64,000 bases of DNA, taken from contig NC_052399.1 of the NCBI RefSeq assembly GCF_009389715.1, positions 4,356,938 through 4,420,937 of the forward strand. The letters are read 5' to 3'. The stretch's first letter is position 1. Every line of letters begins with the position of its first letter. A program made the position numbers and the translations under genes. Below, in pieces: positions 24,661-35,990 of the stretch. The notes under the pieces are model-generated. The model was not told the DNA's origin. It ran no database searches and saw only the letters and a list, made by a program, of their open reading frames with translations. The stretch comes from Phoenix dactylifera (lineage: Eukaryota > Streptophyta > Magnoliopsida > Arecales > Arecaceae).

Positions 24661-25838
24661 AACTTGGTTTAGGGCCTAGACATCAAAGGCTCTTTCTTTA
24701 TCCAATACTTCTTACTTAGTGTTGGCAGCTCATTTCATACCTTTTTGTAGAAGTTTGGTGGCCATCCATATGTTAGCAGACAACTATCCATGCAAATATC
24801 ACAGCATTGTCTTTCTGCAAAAAAAAAAAGAAAAAAAAAACAGCACTGTCCCTCATTTTGGAGTCATGGGAAAGTTTAGAGTTTTTTCTCTTTTTTCTTT
24901 TTTATCATAATTTTTGTTGTCCAGAGCTATTGAAATGGGTATAACTGTATCATTTGTCATTATACATAATGAAAATGTTACTAATGAATAGTTGAACTGC
25001 TATATGAACTTGTTGATGGGAAGTTGCTTGCAGTTGTTGGTTCTAATTCCCAACTATTGTTAGGAAATTTGGGTATTGATGTATCATTTGTTATTATAGA
25101 TAAAATAACTGTTATTTGGTGATGAATGGTTAATCTGCTACAGGAACATATTGATGGCAAGGTCCTTGTGGTTGTTTATTTTAATTTCCAAGAATTGTTA
25201 GAAGATTTGAAAACCCATTCCTTGTTTTTTTATGATTCGGTATCATCTTTTTCCCTCTTCTTCTTGAAGGTTATGAATTTGTCATTTATTAATTATATGA
25301 AAAGTAGTTCAATGTGGGAATCTAAAATGGGGCTCCCATTATCTATTAGATACATTATTGCTAATTATGGAGTAATCAACTTTTCTAATTGTGTGGAATT
25401 TATTGCTTATATATTTTTTATTAAAAATTTATTTAGATGATTGGTTAGACTAGTTTAATTAATAAAATTATAAAATTATGGGTTGAGCTAGATCTATATT
25501 CAAAGCTTGTCGGGCGCGTTAATGTCGAGAGGAGACTTTTGAAGGCACCCACGTCGGATGTCACTGTTCAAAAGAAAATATCAGCCTCTGGGTGTTTTCG
25601 TGGGTGTTATTTCCCGGCCCGATAAAATGAGACAGAATTTGTGGGCCCAGTAATCATCCACTTTCTGTGTTCGACGTATAAGCATCCGACCCCACAAGAA
25701 ACTAACACGTCGCAAGCTCGGATCACCTACCGGCGTAGTTTCTTCTCCTCCGTTCTCTCGTCTCTTGTACGCAAAGAAAGGCATGTCCGCTAGCCCGCTG
25801 CTAAAACCCTAACCTTACGACCAAGGATTTCACCCGCC
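24661..25838. other. CCCH gene 3'UTR and intergenic spacer
   Basis: The 3'UTR probably runs to about 24950. A small A-tailed insertion is at 24812-24839. The rest is AT-rich without a supported gene. From about 25500 the sequence becomes GC-rich, consistent with a promoter and 5'UTR for the next locus. Confidence 0.45.
24812..24839 (+). mobile_element. Ultra-short poly(A) insertion in the CCCH 3'UTR
   Basis: The insert is TTTCTGC followed by an A-rich tail. It lies between ACAGCATTGTC (24801-24811) and ACAGCACTGTC (24840-24850). Confidence 0.6.
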
Positions 25839-28800
25839 ATGCCCGTCCATCTCGAAACCCACCCCCTTCGGCGGCTCCACGCTCGCCGGACCGGCTGGCT
25901 CGTGCTCACCCGATTCTGCTCTCGAGATCCTCTAGTCCCTCCTCGTTGCCGGCGCCGACCAGGGGTGCTGTCCCGGTTTTAAGGTGCTGGCCTTCAGAAA
26001 GGGCCGGCCTTTGGATCAACCTTCGGAGCCCGTGTCGGTTTTCCGCCAAGATGGCATCTTGGATCGGTTTCCCCTTCCAACTTTAAGGATTCGTCGGTGG
26101 ATGACTTCATTTATCTGGAGTCGGGATCCAAGGAGGATACCGACACGGTGTAATGGGATATCGACGTCTCTTCTTCTTATTCTTCTTGCATTGTTGGATT
26201 GGGCGGTGGGGATGATGGCGGGTTGCTACTGATTGGGCCAACACTGATGCCATGGGGGAATTGGCGATTGCGGGTCATGTACGCAATTCTCTTCCTCTTA
26301 ATCCTCTGTTGGTTTTTATTGGTCCATTAACTGACGGAAGAACAAATCTTGATCTTTCTTAACAGTGCACCTGAAACCTCTATCTAAAATTGACTTTAAG
26401 CGACCAATTTAAACTCTTTATTTGACATTCTATAACCGGCGCTGTGATGAATCCTTGATTGTTAGTTAAAAATTGAAAGAGAAAAAGAGAGAACCTTCTG
26501 GCAATCCTGGTGATATCAAGGTAGGGAGAATTAGAAACAAATCTTGATCTCTTTTCCCGGTATGGAAGTCTTTTGTACCTATGAAATTGGGTCATTTTTA
26601 CCACAATTTTATTGTATCTGTTGATTTTTAGGAGGAACCTTGGTGACCATCTTCTTCTTCTTTTTAATTTAAAGACTTTATATCACCGGAACAAGCTGCT
26701 CTTTTTTTTTGCATTTTCAATTAAATCACTCTTTGAATTACTGAATTTCACCTCCTGATGTATGGTAAAAAAGGAACTGAAGTTCATTCTGCCTAAATAA
26801 TTTTTGTGCTTATAAATTGTTCTATATCACAACTATGGCATTCCTCCTGCCTTTTGGTCAGGCTCAGGCATTACTAGAATGGCATAACGTGTGGCATTTC
26901 TTTGGGCATTGTGGAGCCTTCCCAATGATGCAGGGAGCCATAAGCAGTAGGGGTGGCAAAATATGACCCGACCCGCCAACCCGACCCGTGTTCGACCCGC
27001 CATAAACAGGTTTGGGTTTGGCCTAAACAGGTTCGGGTCGTAAACAGGTCGACCCGTTTAACCTGTTTATTAATTGGGTCGGATACGGGTTTTAGATGTC
27101 TGACCCGTTTAAACCGTTTAACCCGTTTAATATATGGGTCGGATTGGATCAGACAAGGTGGCCCAAGTCTTGGCCCAAAGAAAAGCAATAACTACCTATC
27201 TCCACAGCCCACAGGTTGCTTAGCCCACAATCCAGCGTGATTTAATGAGATGGGACGGGTCACGGGGTCAGGAACAGGTAGTCAGGCCGAACCCATCTGG
27301 CCATCTCTCTGTCGCGTTTCCGTCCCTCATCTCTCCCTCCATCGCGTCGAACCCTCCAAACCTCCAATCCTCCATGGATGATGGACCCGGCTCTCTCCCT
27401 CTCGTCGTTGAAACCTCCTGGCCTCCCACCTCTCCGGCTCTTCCTCTCTTGACGAAAGAAATCCCGAGTTCCGATCAGCGGCTCGGTGCAGCGCTGCAAC
27501 GACAGCACAGCGGCGGTCGCATGCCTCGCGGTAGATCTCGAGTTCGATCAGTGAAGCTCCGGCGGCGACGCGGCAAGACGGAGGCCGATCGGAGAAGAAG
27601 ATGAGCAGTGATTTTTTTTTTCTCCTTTACCCTCCCGCCTCTCTCTCTCGATCTCTCTCCTCTCTCTCTCTCTCGGTCTCGATCTCTCCCTCCTCTCTCT
27701 CTCGGTCTCGATCTCTCCTCCTCTCGGTCTCGATCCCGATCTCTCCTCCTCTCTCGGTCTGGATCTCGATCTCTCCTCCTCTCTCGATCTCGGTCTCTCC
27801 TCCTCTCTCGGTCTGGATCTCGATCTCTCCTCCTCTCTCGGTCTCGGTCTCTCCTCCTCTCTCGGACTCTCTCTCTCTCTCTTTCTCTCGTCTCTTCCCC
27901 TCCCATCCAGCCGGGCAGCCGGTCCCCATCCTTTCCTTTCCTTAAACAGGTCTTAAACGGGTCGGTCAGGTGACCTGTTTATTAAACAGGTCGGGTTCAG
28001 GTTATAAATCCTGACCTGTTTAATAAACAGATCGGGTTCAGATTTATAATATTTTGACCCGACCTGTATCTGACCCGACCTGTTTATGCCTGATCCGACC
28101 CGATTGCCACCCCTAATAAGCAGTGCACAGATGCGTCCTGCAAAAAGAGAATTTATCCTCGAGTTGGTCCTATATGGTTGTGATCCCATTTTATCTCTCT
28201 TGCTGTCTGCCTCCCTCGTTAACATTATTGCATAGTATAATTGTATATTAGTGTGCGGCTAGCCATGTCTGCTAACTTCAGTTGGTCAAAATCCAAAGAA
28301 AAATATTACTTATTTAGATGCCCATAAACTCCAATGTTAGTCTTGTGATAAGTTATACACAGAATTGTTAGAAGGCTTAATCTTATCACTGTGATGTATG
28401 ATTTTGAGCAGGTGGTCGTTGTGCTAGTCATTGACAAAGTAAACGTTCGATTCCTTTTGAGCTGTTAGTCAAGATTCATGCCTTGTATATGGAGTTGTCT
28501 TGCTGGTTTTATATAGGAATGGAATCGACTTGTTAGATTTTATGAGATTAAGCTATCTTTTTTTAGCAAGGATCTTCATTATTGCGTATGGTCTAATAGG
28601 TTTAATCTTTATGTGGCACTGATATGCATTAAGACATTCATCACAATGATTTGCAAATCTCTTGAAATTGTCAAAATCTGGCATTGTATACCGCCTAACT
28701 TCTCATGGTGTATTTTACAAAATTAATTTTGCTATATCAATGGAAAATCGATTATTTCTTTTTCAAAGTTCCTAAAGAATGATTTGGTAATATTTTCTAT

Positions 28801-31800
28801 TTGCTCTTGATATATTGTACAATATTCAAGACTAGAATCAAGGTTCATCGTTTATCGGTACCATTCTATTACAGTGTCAATATGTGGTACGGTAAGGTTT
28901 GGCATACTGTATCATATGGTCCAGTATGGTATCGACCGGTATGACAATCCTTGGCCAGAATCTTGCAACATTTCCGGGCAATTGCACTTGTAGTTTCATT
29001 CAAAAAAAAGCAAATTTGTTTTAATGAGCAATCTAACTAGTAGATCTTTTTGATTCATGTCAAGTATTATTCTGACAATTAAATCATGTAGGCCAAAACT
29101 AGCTAGATTTGCATGGCATGAACAAAGTATGGAATGCAGAAGGTACTTAGGAGGGCACCTCCATCGCCCTCTAATGAGGAGGTCTAAAAGGGTAATAGGC
29201 CTTCTAATCCTCTTTTAGGGTTTACACATGCATGGCCAAAGTAAAAGAGAGTGAAAAGAAAAGAGGGAGAGGAGGGGAGGAAGAGGAGAGAGGAATGTGG
29301 TTGCCTGGTGCAACTTTGAAGCTCTTTTCTACCTTGTCAAGTAGCTAGTAGAGGGTTAGGGTTAGGGTTTTGGTAGGGAGAGGAGAAGGAAGATGGTGAG
29401 GGAGATGGTCTTATTTTGGAGAAGGAATTTCTTGTTTTCTGGATTTTCCCCTATGAGTTTCTTCTTATATTCTTGGGAGAGGGGAGGGGGTATTTACATG
29501 GAGAGGTGAGGGATCTTAGAGTTAAAATTTAGAGCGGTAGGGTTGCCCTAAATTCTAAGGTTACAAAAGGGGGATTGTGCTTAATCCTGGTGGCTTTTGG
29601 GTATGAGAGAAAACTAGTGAGGAAGCATAAATGGAGGGTTGAGATAATAGAAGAGTGTGCTTTTTTGAATTGTGTTTCTTTAGAGAGCTAAGATTGTGTA
29701 GAGAGGGGGGATTGGTTTGAGGCCTATGTTTCAATCTAAAAGGATATAAGGGTTATGGATGATTTGACATGGCTAAATTCTATTGGTTAAGTGGCATGAA
29801 GAAAGGATTGAGAAGGTGGATGGTGAGGATTGGAGAAGAGTGTTTTTGTTTGGAATGTGTTTCTTTGGAGGGCTAGGATTGTGTAGAATGAAGGGGGTCT
29901 GATTTGAGGGCTATTATTTGATCTAAGGGGATCTAAGGATTATGATGAATTTAAAATGAAAAATTCCTATTGGCTAAGGGGTATGAGAAAGGATTGAAAA
30001 GGTGGTTGGTGGGGATTTAACGAGGGTGTGTTTGTTGGGGGATGGAGTTTAATCTGAGGATGAGGAGGGGAGCTAATGGAAGAATTTGATTGGATCTTCC
30101 CCTTCTTACAAGGATAGATTAGGTGAAAGGTGAATGAATGGTTAAGATATTGTAGGAGAGGGGGAAGTGATTGAAGATGTAGGTTAGTGGTGGTATTGAT
30201 GCGAATATTATTAGATATAGGGAAGGGATTAGGGTTGATTAAGTTTTCTAGAGAAAATTTGAGGGGCAAATATTGAGATTAGATATACCAATGCATGTCA
30301 AGGATTTGTCATATAAATGGGTAAGATTAGTTATGAGAGAATCTTAGGTTTGTCATTTATAGGAGCTAGGGTTAGATGTGAGGGAGGGAGCATGTGTGAA
30401 GGTGGACACAAGGCAATAGGAGAGTGGGAAGGGAGTCAAGTTAGAGGGAATAAAGAGGTGGAGAACTCTTGGGATGCCACTTGGCAAGTTGTCCCAAGGA
30501 GAGGAGAATGGTGGGTTAAGATAGGAGTGGTTTGGGGTGTTCCAAGGAGAGGGAGAAAATGGATGGAGGTGAGGATAACATATGGTCTAGGAATTAATTC
30601 ATGACATTTTGGCTAATCCAAACCTATATTTGGTTTGTGAAGGGTTCCATTTGGAATACAAGCGTGGGACTTGATTAAATTAAATGCATGCATCATGCTT
30701 GACCTTTACGACAGGAGCAATTGAGCTAGGTCAAATATTAAGGAATAGAATTGGATGATCTAAGGTTATGATTCAATGTTCTAGGATATGAATCGGTCGG
30801 TTTAGCATAGCGATCGGATGATTTAGGATATGGATTTATCGCGTATGATTGGGCACAATCAGGTATGATCTGACTTGATGGGGGTATGATCAAGTGTAAT
30901 CGGGAGGGTTGAATTGGTTAGATTGAGGTTGGGTAAGGTTGAGATTGAATCAGATGGATGATACAAGGTTTAGGTATTATTTGATGGGTTCAGGTGCAAT
31001 CGGGTGGCTAAGGTCAGGATCGGGTGATCTAAGGCTATGGATGGATTGGATGATGTGGGTGGGATTAAGTTGGACTATAGATCGTCTAGGAAAGGGCCTG
31101 GATTAGACAGGATTAGGCTATCAGGTTGGAGTGGGTGGAATTAAGCTAGAATTGGTCAAAGGAAGGGATAGGTTGAGGTGGGTTAAAGTTAAGGTTGAGT
31201 GATATTTTAGGGTATTATAGGTTTAAGGACAAATGATCTAGGGTTTATTGCCACTGAGCAAGGAAGTCCGGGGGAAAATATTTAAAAAATGGGAGTAGAA
31301 ACTGGGATGGAGTCAAAATGGAAGAGTTCCCGTTATATGCTTATAGATAATGGGTAAATTGGCTAAAATAAATGAATTTTAATAATTTGTAAAAGACTAA
31401 GATTATATGGATAATAGAAGTCTTTTTTCATTTTTTGGATGAAGAAAAAGGAGGGCTCATGTACTCTCCCAGTAATTACAATCTCTCATAGGAAGTGCCA
31501 TTGCATCAGCCTGTGCTAACACAACTAACTTGGGCGGGAGACCACCAATCCTTTGATGCAGCTCTTGTTCAAACTAAGTAATAATGATGATTTTGACTTA
31601 ATGGAAGATGCATGTTTGATATTTTAGTATGCGTTGCACTGCCCTTGGGATATTTCCATTCTGGTTGTCTTCATGCTACTGATTGTTGATCTGCGATGAA
31701 TACTTGTGTTCTGCACTAACTGATTGAGAGAGTCTTTATCTGATAGAACTAGATAAAGTAATAGACTGGTTGACAGTCTCTAACTTGACTGTAGGGAACG

Positions 31801-32853
31801 CTTCTATAAGTGATTTGTCTTCATGATGATGTAGATGAAATCATAAAAAGAACACTTAACTCTTTGGTGTGGTATCCAGTTTTTAAGGTTAGGGCAGGAC
31901 CAACTATTCTGGAGTTTCAAACTCCCTGTATGAGTTGGAAATCGAAGTACAGGACACTTAGGGAAAGGGGTTAGAAAAGGATATAATCAAAATAATTGCA
32001 CAAACTTACATGCATGGAATGTCTCCCACTTCTTTCCATGCCAGGCAGCAAGAGACATCAATCCAGTTTTTAACTCAATACCCATTCAATATGGTGTTCA
32101 AATAATTAGATGTAATACTAATTCTTTTCTAGTGTTATAACCATGTTTATTAAAAATAACATCATATGGTCCAATCTTCACCATGTTACATGAATGAGGG
32201 GATAAGACTGCAATTATTTTCCTTCAACCTTTAGTTGACACTATGTGGAGGATCCCAAGCTCAGATCAGAAAACAGGAGGATTGACTATTTTTGAAGTTG
32301 ATGTTATTTGGTGAATTGTGAGAACCTGTACGAGCTCGGATGTACGTGCATGAGCTTGGATGCATTCATGCTTGTATATAATTAGTTAGTTGTACGGGGT
32401 GAGCAAAATTTAATTGAACTACTAGAATATACAGCAATGCGTACTTGTAAAATTCTAAAGCCCTTTCTTCATATGTTGCAAGCTTGTTATTGCAGGTAAT
32501 CTTGTAAGTTTTACTCTGATGTGCATTAATAAGGTTGTGCAAGCTGACCCCAAGTAGATGCAGTTAGGCTCGTCAGTTATTCTTGTGTCTGACAACATTG
32601 TTCCTGATGTGTTTATATAGATGCTCAATGGCACAGCAGAGAGGATGTCAAGAAGGCATCGACCTTTGCTGAATGCAAGAAAGCACAAAGAACCGTGGAT
32701 CCGCTACCTTCAAGGTCAACCAAATGTGCAAGGGTGTTGCGAAAGATCAGAACTTCTCATCGGACTTCAATGCCGAAGCGGGAAGCTGGCTCCAATGATT
32801 ATTTCTATACCCTTTGCCGCCGCTCATCATCTGATCTCTTCATGGGTTCATGA
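25839..32853 (+). CDS. Putative split gene of unknown function
   Basis: I do not recognise this gene. Two exon-like blocks suggest it. The first (about 25839-26277) is GC-rich. One frame reads KDSSVDDFIYLESGSKEDTD, then meets a stop and continues WDIDVSSSYSS. A donor-like CAT|GTACGC follows near 26277. The second begins after an acceptor near 32620 and stays open to a stop at 32851-32853. It is basic and ends NDYFYTLCRRSSSDLFMGS. Codon-like composition and the clean open frame support the last exon best. The first block needs at least one frame change to stay open. Its link to the last exon is inference. The presumed intron holds a 1.17-kb hAT-like element and other repeats. The 3'UTR may run to about 33180. 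Confidence 0.35.
26948..28115. mobile_element. Non-autonomous hAT-like element, family A copy 3, with carried sequence
   Basis: Perfect 12-bp inverted ends (TAGGGGTGGCAA and its complement) and perfect 8-bp target duplications, ATAAGCAG at 26940-26947 and 28116-28123, define the element exactly. Inside each end are inverted arrays of GACCCG and AAACAGGT motifs (about 26965-27150 and 27945-28105). The 790-bp core is unlike other copies. It is GC-rich and resembles a 5'UTR plus coding exon (27240-27604), then a long CT/CTCGGTCTCGATC tract (27630-27895). The core may be captured host DNA. No transposase is present. Confidence 0.9.
27630..27895. repeat. CT-rich minisatellite
   Basis: Interleaved TCTCTC, CTCGGTCTCGATC and CTCCTCCTCTCGG units repeat through about 265 bp. 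Long Arg/Glu-rich or Ser/Leu-rich ORFs on both strands are translations of this repeat. Confidence 0.9.
28839..28953. mobile_element. Non-autonomous hAT-like element, family B copy 2 (115 bp)
   Basis: The ends are CAAGGTTCATCG and ...CAATCCTTG. Flanks are ACTAGAAT (28831-28838) and GCCAGAAT (28954-28961), six of eight identical. The interior has ATCGGTACC, GTGGTACGG and GACCGGTAT motifs, the same GGTACCG theme as 39548-39819. Confidence 0.6.
29650..30020. repeat. Tandem duplication with about 186-bp period
   Basis: Two diverged copies (about 29650-29830 and 29835-30015) share TGTGTTTCTTT, GATTGTGTAGA, a TATTGGTTAAG/TATTGGCTAAG segment and AAAGGATTGARAAGGTGG in the same order. Confidence 0.75.
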
Positions 32854-33320
32854 AGGTGCACCTGATAACCCCAAATTCTAGCGGAAGCAGTTGAATTATG
32901 TTTTGTCACTTGATTTTTACTGTTGATTAGCATCTGTCATCTGACAGCTTGGCTGACAAACTGCTGAACTGAGGTCCTTGACTGGGCCTATAAAACCAGG
33001 TTTTGATTCTCACTTTTTTCTGTACATCGGCACCTCACCTCGTTGGAGTGATCATATTAAGGAACCTAAGCTATTGTTTTGCGGGTTTTCATGTTTTTGT
33101 ATTATGTGGCCTGTGTATCATAAAATTGTCGTTGAATAATTTGCAATTACAGCATGCTATTTATTCTCTAGAGAGATTTTTTTTTTTTTGATTAAAAGGT
33201 TTAAATTCTGTTTGTAGCAAGAGGTTTAGTTTCTTATTCCTTCTCAACATATCAAAAATATCTAGCTTTATATAGAAAAATATATGAGCTTGGAGTGAGA
33301 AGTATTGGATCCTATGTTAT
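32854..33320. other. Putative 3'UTR and spacer
   Basis: Sequence downstream of the putative stop codon; a T run (33177-33190) ends the stretch. No further gene is supported. Confidence 0.35.
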
Positions 33321-33329
33321 CCAGATCTA

Positions 33330-35990
33330 CTGCACCAGAGAGCCAAGCCTTGGAGCTGGAGGCGGAAGGGACCCTGCAGCCCTAGGAGAGGAAGGAGGGA
33401 GTTTGCCGAGACGGAGATACTGCCCAACTCCAGTCAACCGAATCAAGGTAAGGCTCTGTAAGTAGGTCTCTAGGCAAGGACAGGGTGGAGGTACCCCTCT
33501 GTGGGGTATTCTCCCCTCTGTTTCACTGATGAAACAGAGGGGATGAGACTGGCACGGGAGAGAAAAACAGGAGGAGGGCCGCGGGCCGGACCCCCGGACT
33601 GCGGGCCGGCCTGAGAACGGCCCAAGCCGAGCCCAATGCCACCCGGGCCGAGCCCAGCCGGACTCGGCCTGCGGGTGACAGGCCTCGGCCATGGCTGCCC
33701 TAGGGCTGAGGGGCAGCCAAGGGCCGCCGGGTCTGCCGTGTCGGCGACCAACGCGGCCTCAAGGCCGCCAGCCCCAGCCGAGCCCCACCTCTCCGCCGGC
33801 CGAGAGGTGGTGGCATGACTCCCACAGAAAAAGGGGGGAGAAGGAAACAGAAGAAGAAAGACAAAAAAAAAATATTAAAATACTTACCTCGGGCCACGGC
33901 CTTACCTAGCCGTGGTCGGAGCCGGTGAAGACCCCCGGAGGAGGTCCGGCCTCGATCTCACCTCCCGGCCCTTCCCCTCTTCTCCGGCAGCACTTCGGAG
34001 AAGGGAAGAAGGGGCTGGCCTCCCGCCGCCGTTGCCGAGGGAGGAGCACCCTTTTCGGCCGGTGGATCGGGGGGCGCTGCATCCCCGGTCGTCCGCGAAG
34101 GAGAGAAGGCGGTCGGGAAGGGGCTTCGGCCGGAGCGGGAGGGGACCGGAGGCGGAGGAGGCCGGGAAGGGTTTCGGTGGAAAGCGGGGGAGACGAAGAG
34201 ACCGGAGAGAAGAGAGAGGGGCGAACGAAAGAGGCCGAAGCCTCTAGAACCTGAGAAAGACCCTTAACGGGTCTGCTTAGCGGGTCGGATCCGAAACCCG
34301 TTAGGCCCAAATAATTTTAATTAGCTGGGTTAAATCCAAGTGGACCCGAATTCTAAAATGGGCTAACCTTAATTTAGGTTAAGCACAAGTTCAATTGGGT
34401 CCGCACCCAATTCAAATTAAATTATTTTACTAGGCTCGGGCTGGCCTTAGACCGAGCCCAAAATTGGACCCACTCTAATTAAGCTAAGTACAAAGGACCC
34501 AATTGGTCCCTAGAGGCCAATTAAACTTGAATCTAAGCCCAATTAAATTGGGCTAAGTCTGGACGGGCCCAAACTACAAATTGGGTCAAATCCGAACCGA
34601 ATTAAGCCCAGATTGATTTGGGTCCGAACCCAATTAAGCTGGATTAGATCCAGCAGACCCAATTGATTATGAATCAGGCCCAATTCAAGCCCAATTCAAC
34701 TGACAAAAGGTCGAATTGACCTTGGGCTAACCTTGACTCAGGCCCAAATGAGCCACATTGACCCAATCAGAGGACCTAATTGGCTAGAAAAGGTTGGACC
34801 CAATTATAAACGAGGCCCAATCCTTTAATTAAAAACCCAATCAACTCATGTGGACCTAATCTGGTTTTAAATTGAGCCCCAAAGGCTCTAAATTGGGTAA
34901 ATTGGACTTGGGCTAGATCCTTGGATGGGATCCAAGCGAGTAAGTTCATAGTATGATGAACTAAGAAATTTTATAATAAATAAATGGGGAATAATGTGAT
35001 CCCTATGGTGTTGTTTTAGGTGATTAAGGATTTGTCACCTGGACTTGAGAAATTTGGAAAGCGAATTGAGGTAAGTAATCTGTCTTAATCTTATCGTAGA
35101 TCTTGTATTACGTTTTATAAGATGAACCAGTGTTTTTCATACAATTTGAATTGTATACATGATTTGTGAAGAAAGTAAGTAACCTGTCCTAATCCTGTTA
35201 TGGATCATGTCATGTTATTAATGTTTCCTAAGCATTTATTTTAAGTATATATATTTCATGCATGATATGTTACAATGCATAAGTAACTTGCATGATCTTA
35301 GAAGCTTTGGCTATGTATGCAACATGATGATGCTGATATTTTAATCATGCATATAAGTTTATAAAGTCTTAGCTAGCCAAGCGGCACTATAATGGGCTCA
35401 AAGATGCTACTGATCGAATGCAACTGAGCTGGCCTTGCTTGTGGCCGAGAATGACTGAGCCTGCCCCGCCAGTGGCTGAATAGTAACTGAGCCTGCCCCG
35501 CCAGTGGCTGAATAGTAACTGAGCTGGCCCGCCAGTGGCCGAGACTGACTTCGCAGTAGCATTCGAGAGAATGGACCACGGCATGCCAGGGGCACAGTTT
35601 CATATGCATATTTTATGAAAATTTTTGTGATTTGCACTACTGCTTTGTTTAAATTGCATACATATTATGCCATGATGATTATTAGATAAGCATGTCAAAC
35701 CCTGATTTACATGTTTAGCCTACTAGTTGATCCGGTAGGATTATGCAGGATTACTTACTGAGCCGTGTAGCTCATATCCGTTCATTTACTTTTTCTCTCA
35801 GATCCTCATCACTGATAGCTGCCCCGTTTTTCTGACAAGTACAGACGGAGATACCTCAGAGTTTCTTCCTTCGGGGGCAATACGATTTCGGTCATGGGTG
35901 GAAGGCTTTATAAAGCCAATAGAGATGTATAGAAAATTACTCTGACATTGGTCATTTACGTGCATTCCTTCCAAGCTCTCTGCCTGAAAA
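33330..35990 (+). mobile_element. Probable Gypsy-type LTR or solo-LTR remnant
   Basis: A GC-rich block (33330-34260) passes into about 650 bp dense in AATTGGGCC/GGCCCAATT words (34280-34930), then a region ending with TTACTGAGCCGTGTAGCTC (about 35754). Several plant Ty3/Gypsy LTRs have a closely similar phrase near the U5 end. A 32-bp tandem array (35423-35550) lies inside. No gag or pol is present and no target duplication was found, so both borders are approximate. The ORFs in the GC-rich block have no recognisable protein motifs. Confidence 0.4.
35423..35550. repeat. 32-bp tandem array, four copies
   Basis: Units begin ACTGAGC at about 35423, 35454, 35486 and 35518 and carry GCCAGTGGC plus CTGAATAGTA or CCGAGA endings. 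The two central units are identical. Confidence 0.9.

Larger units (their letters stand above)
28124..32620. other. Repeat-rich stretch, probable intron
   Basis: No gene motif is seen. It contains a small family B element (28839-28953), a strongly purine-biased section (about 29200-31250) with a 186-bp tandem duplication, a telomere-like run GGGTTAGGGTTAGGG near 29356 and AT-rich sequence up to the exon near 32620. Confidence 0.4.

Noticed and set aside
27475-27945. Long Arg/Glu-rich and Ser/Leu-rich ORFs on both strands
   Set aside because: Translations of the CT/CTCGGTCTCGATC minisatellite; low complexity in every frame.
29350-29372. Telomere-like GGGTTAGGGTTAGGG
   Set aside because: Only two to three units in a purine-rich region; not evidence for a telomere or interstitial array. 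A similar motif in the Copia LTRs is part of the LTR.
33327-34310. Several 100-130-codon ORFs on both strands
   Set aside because: Overlapping open frames of a GC-rich, stop-poor block; no family motif and repeat-like surroundings.
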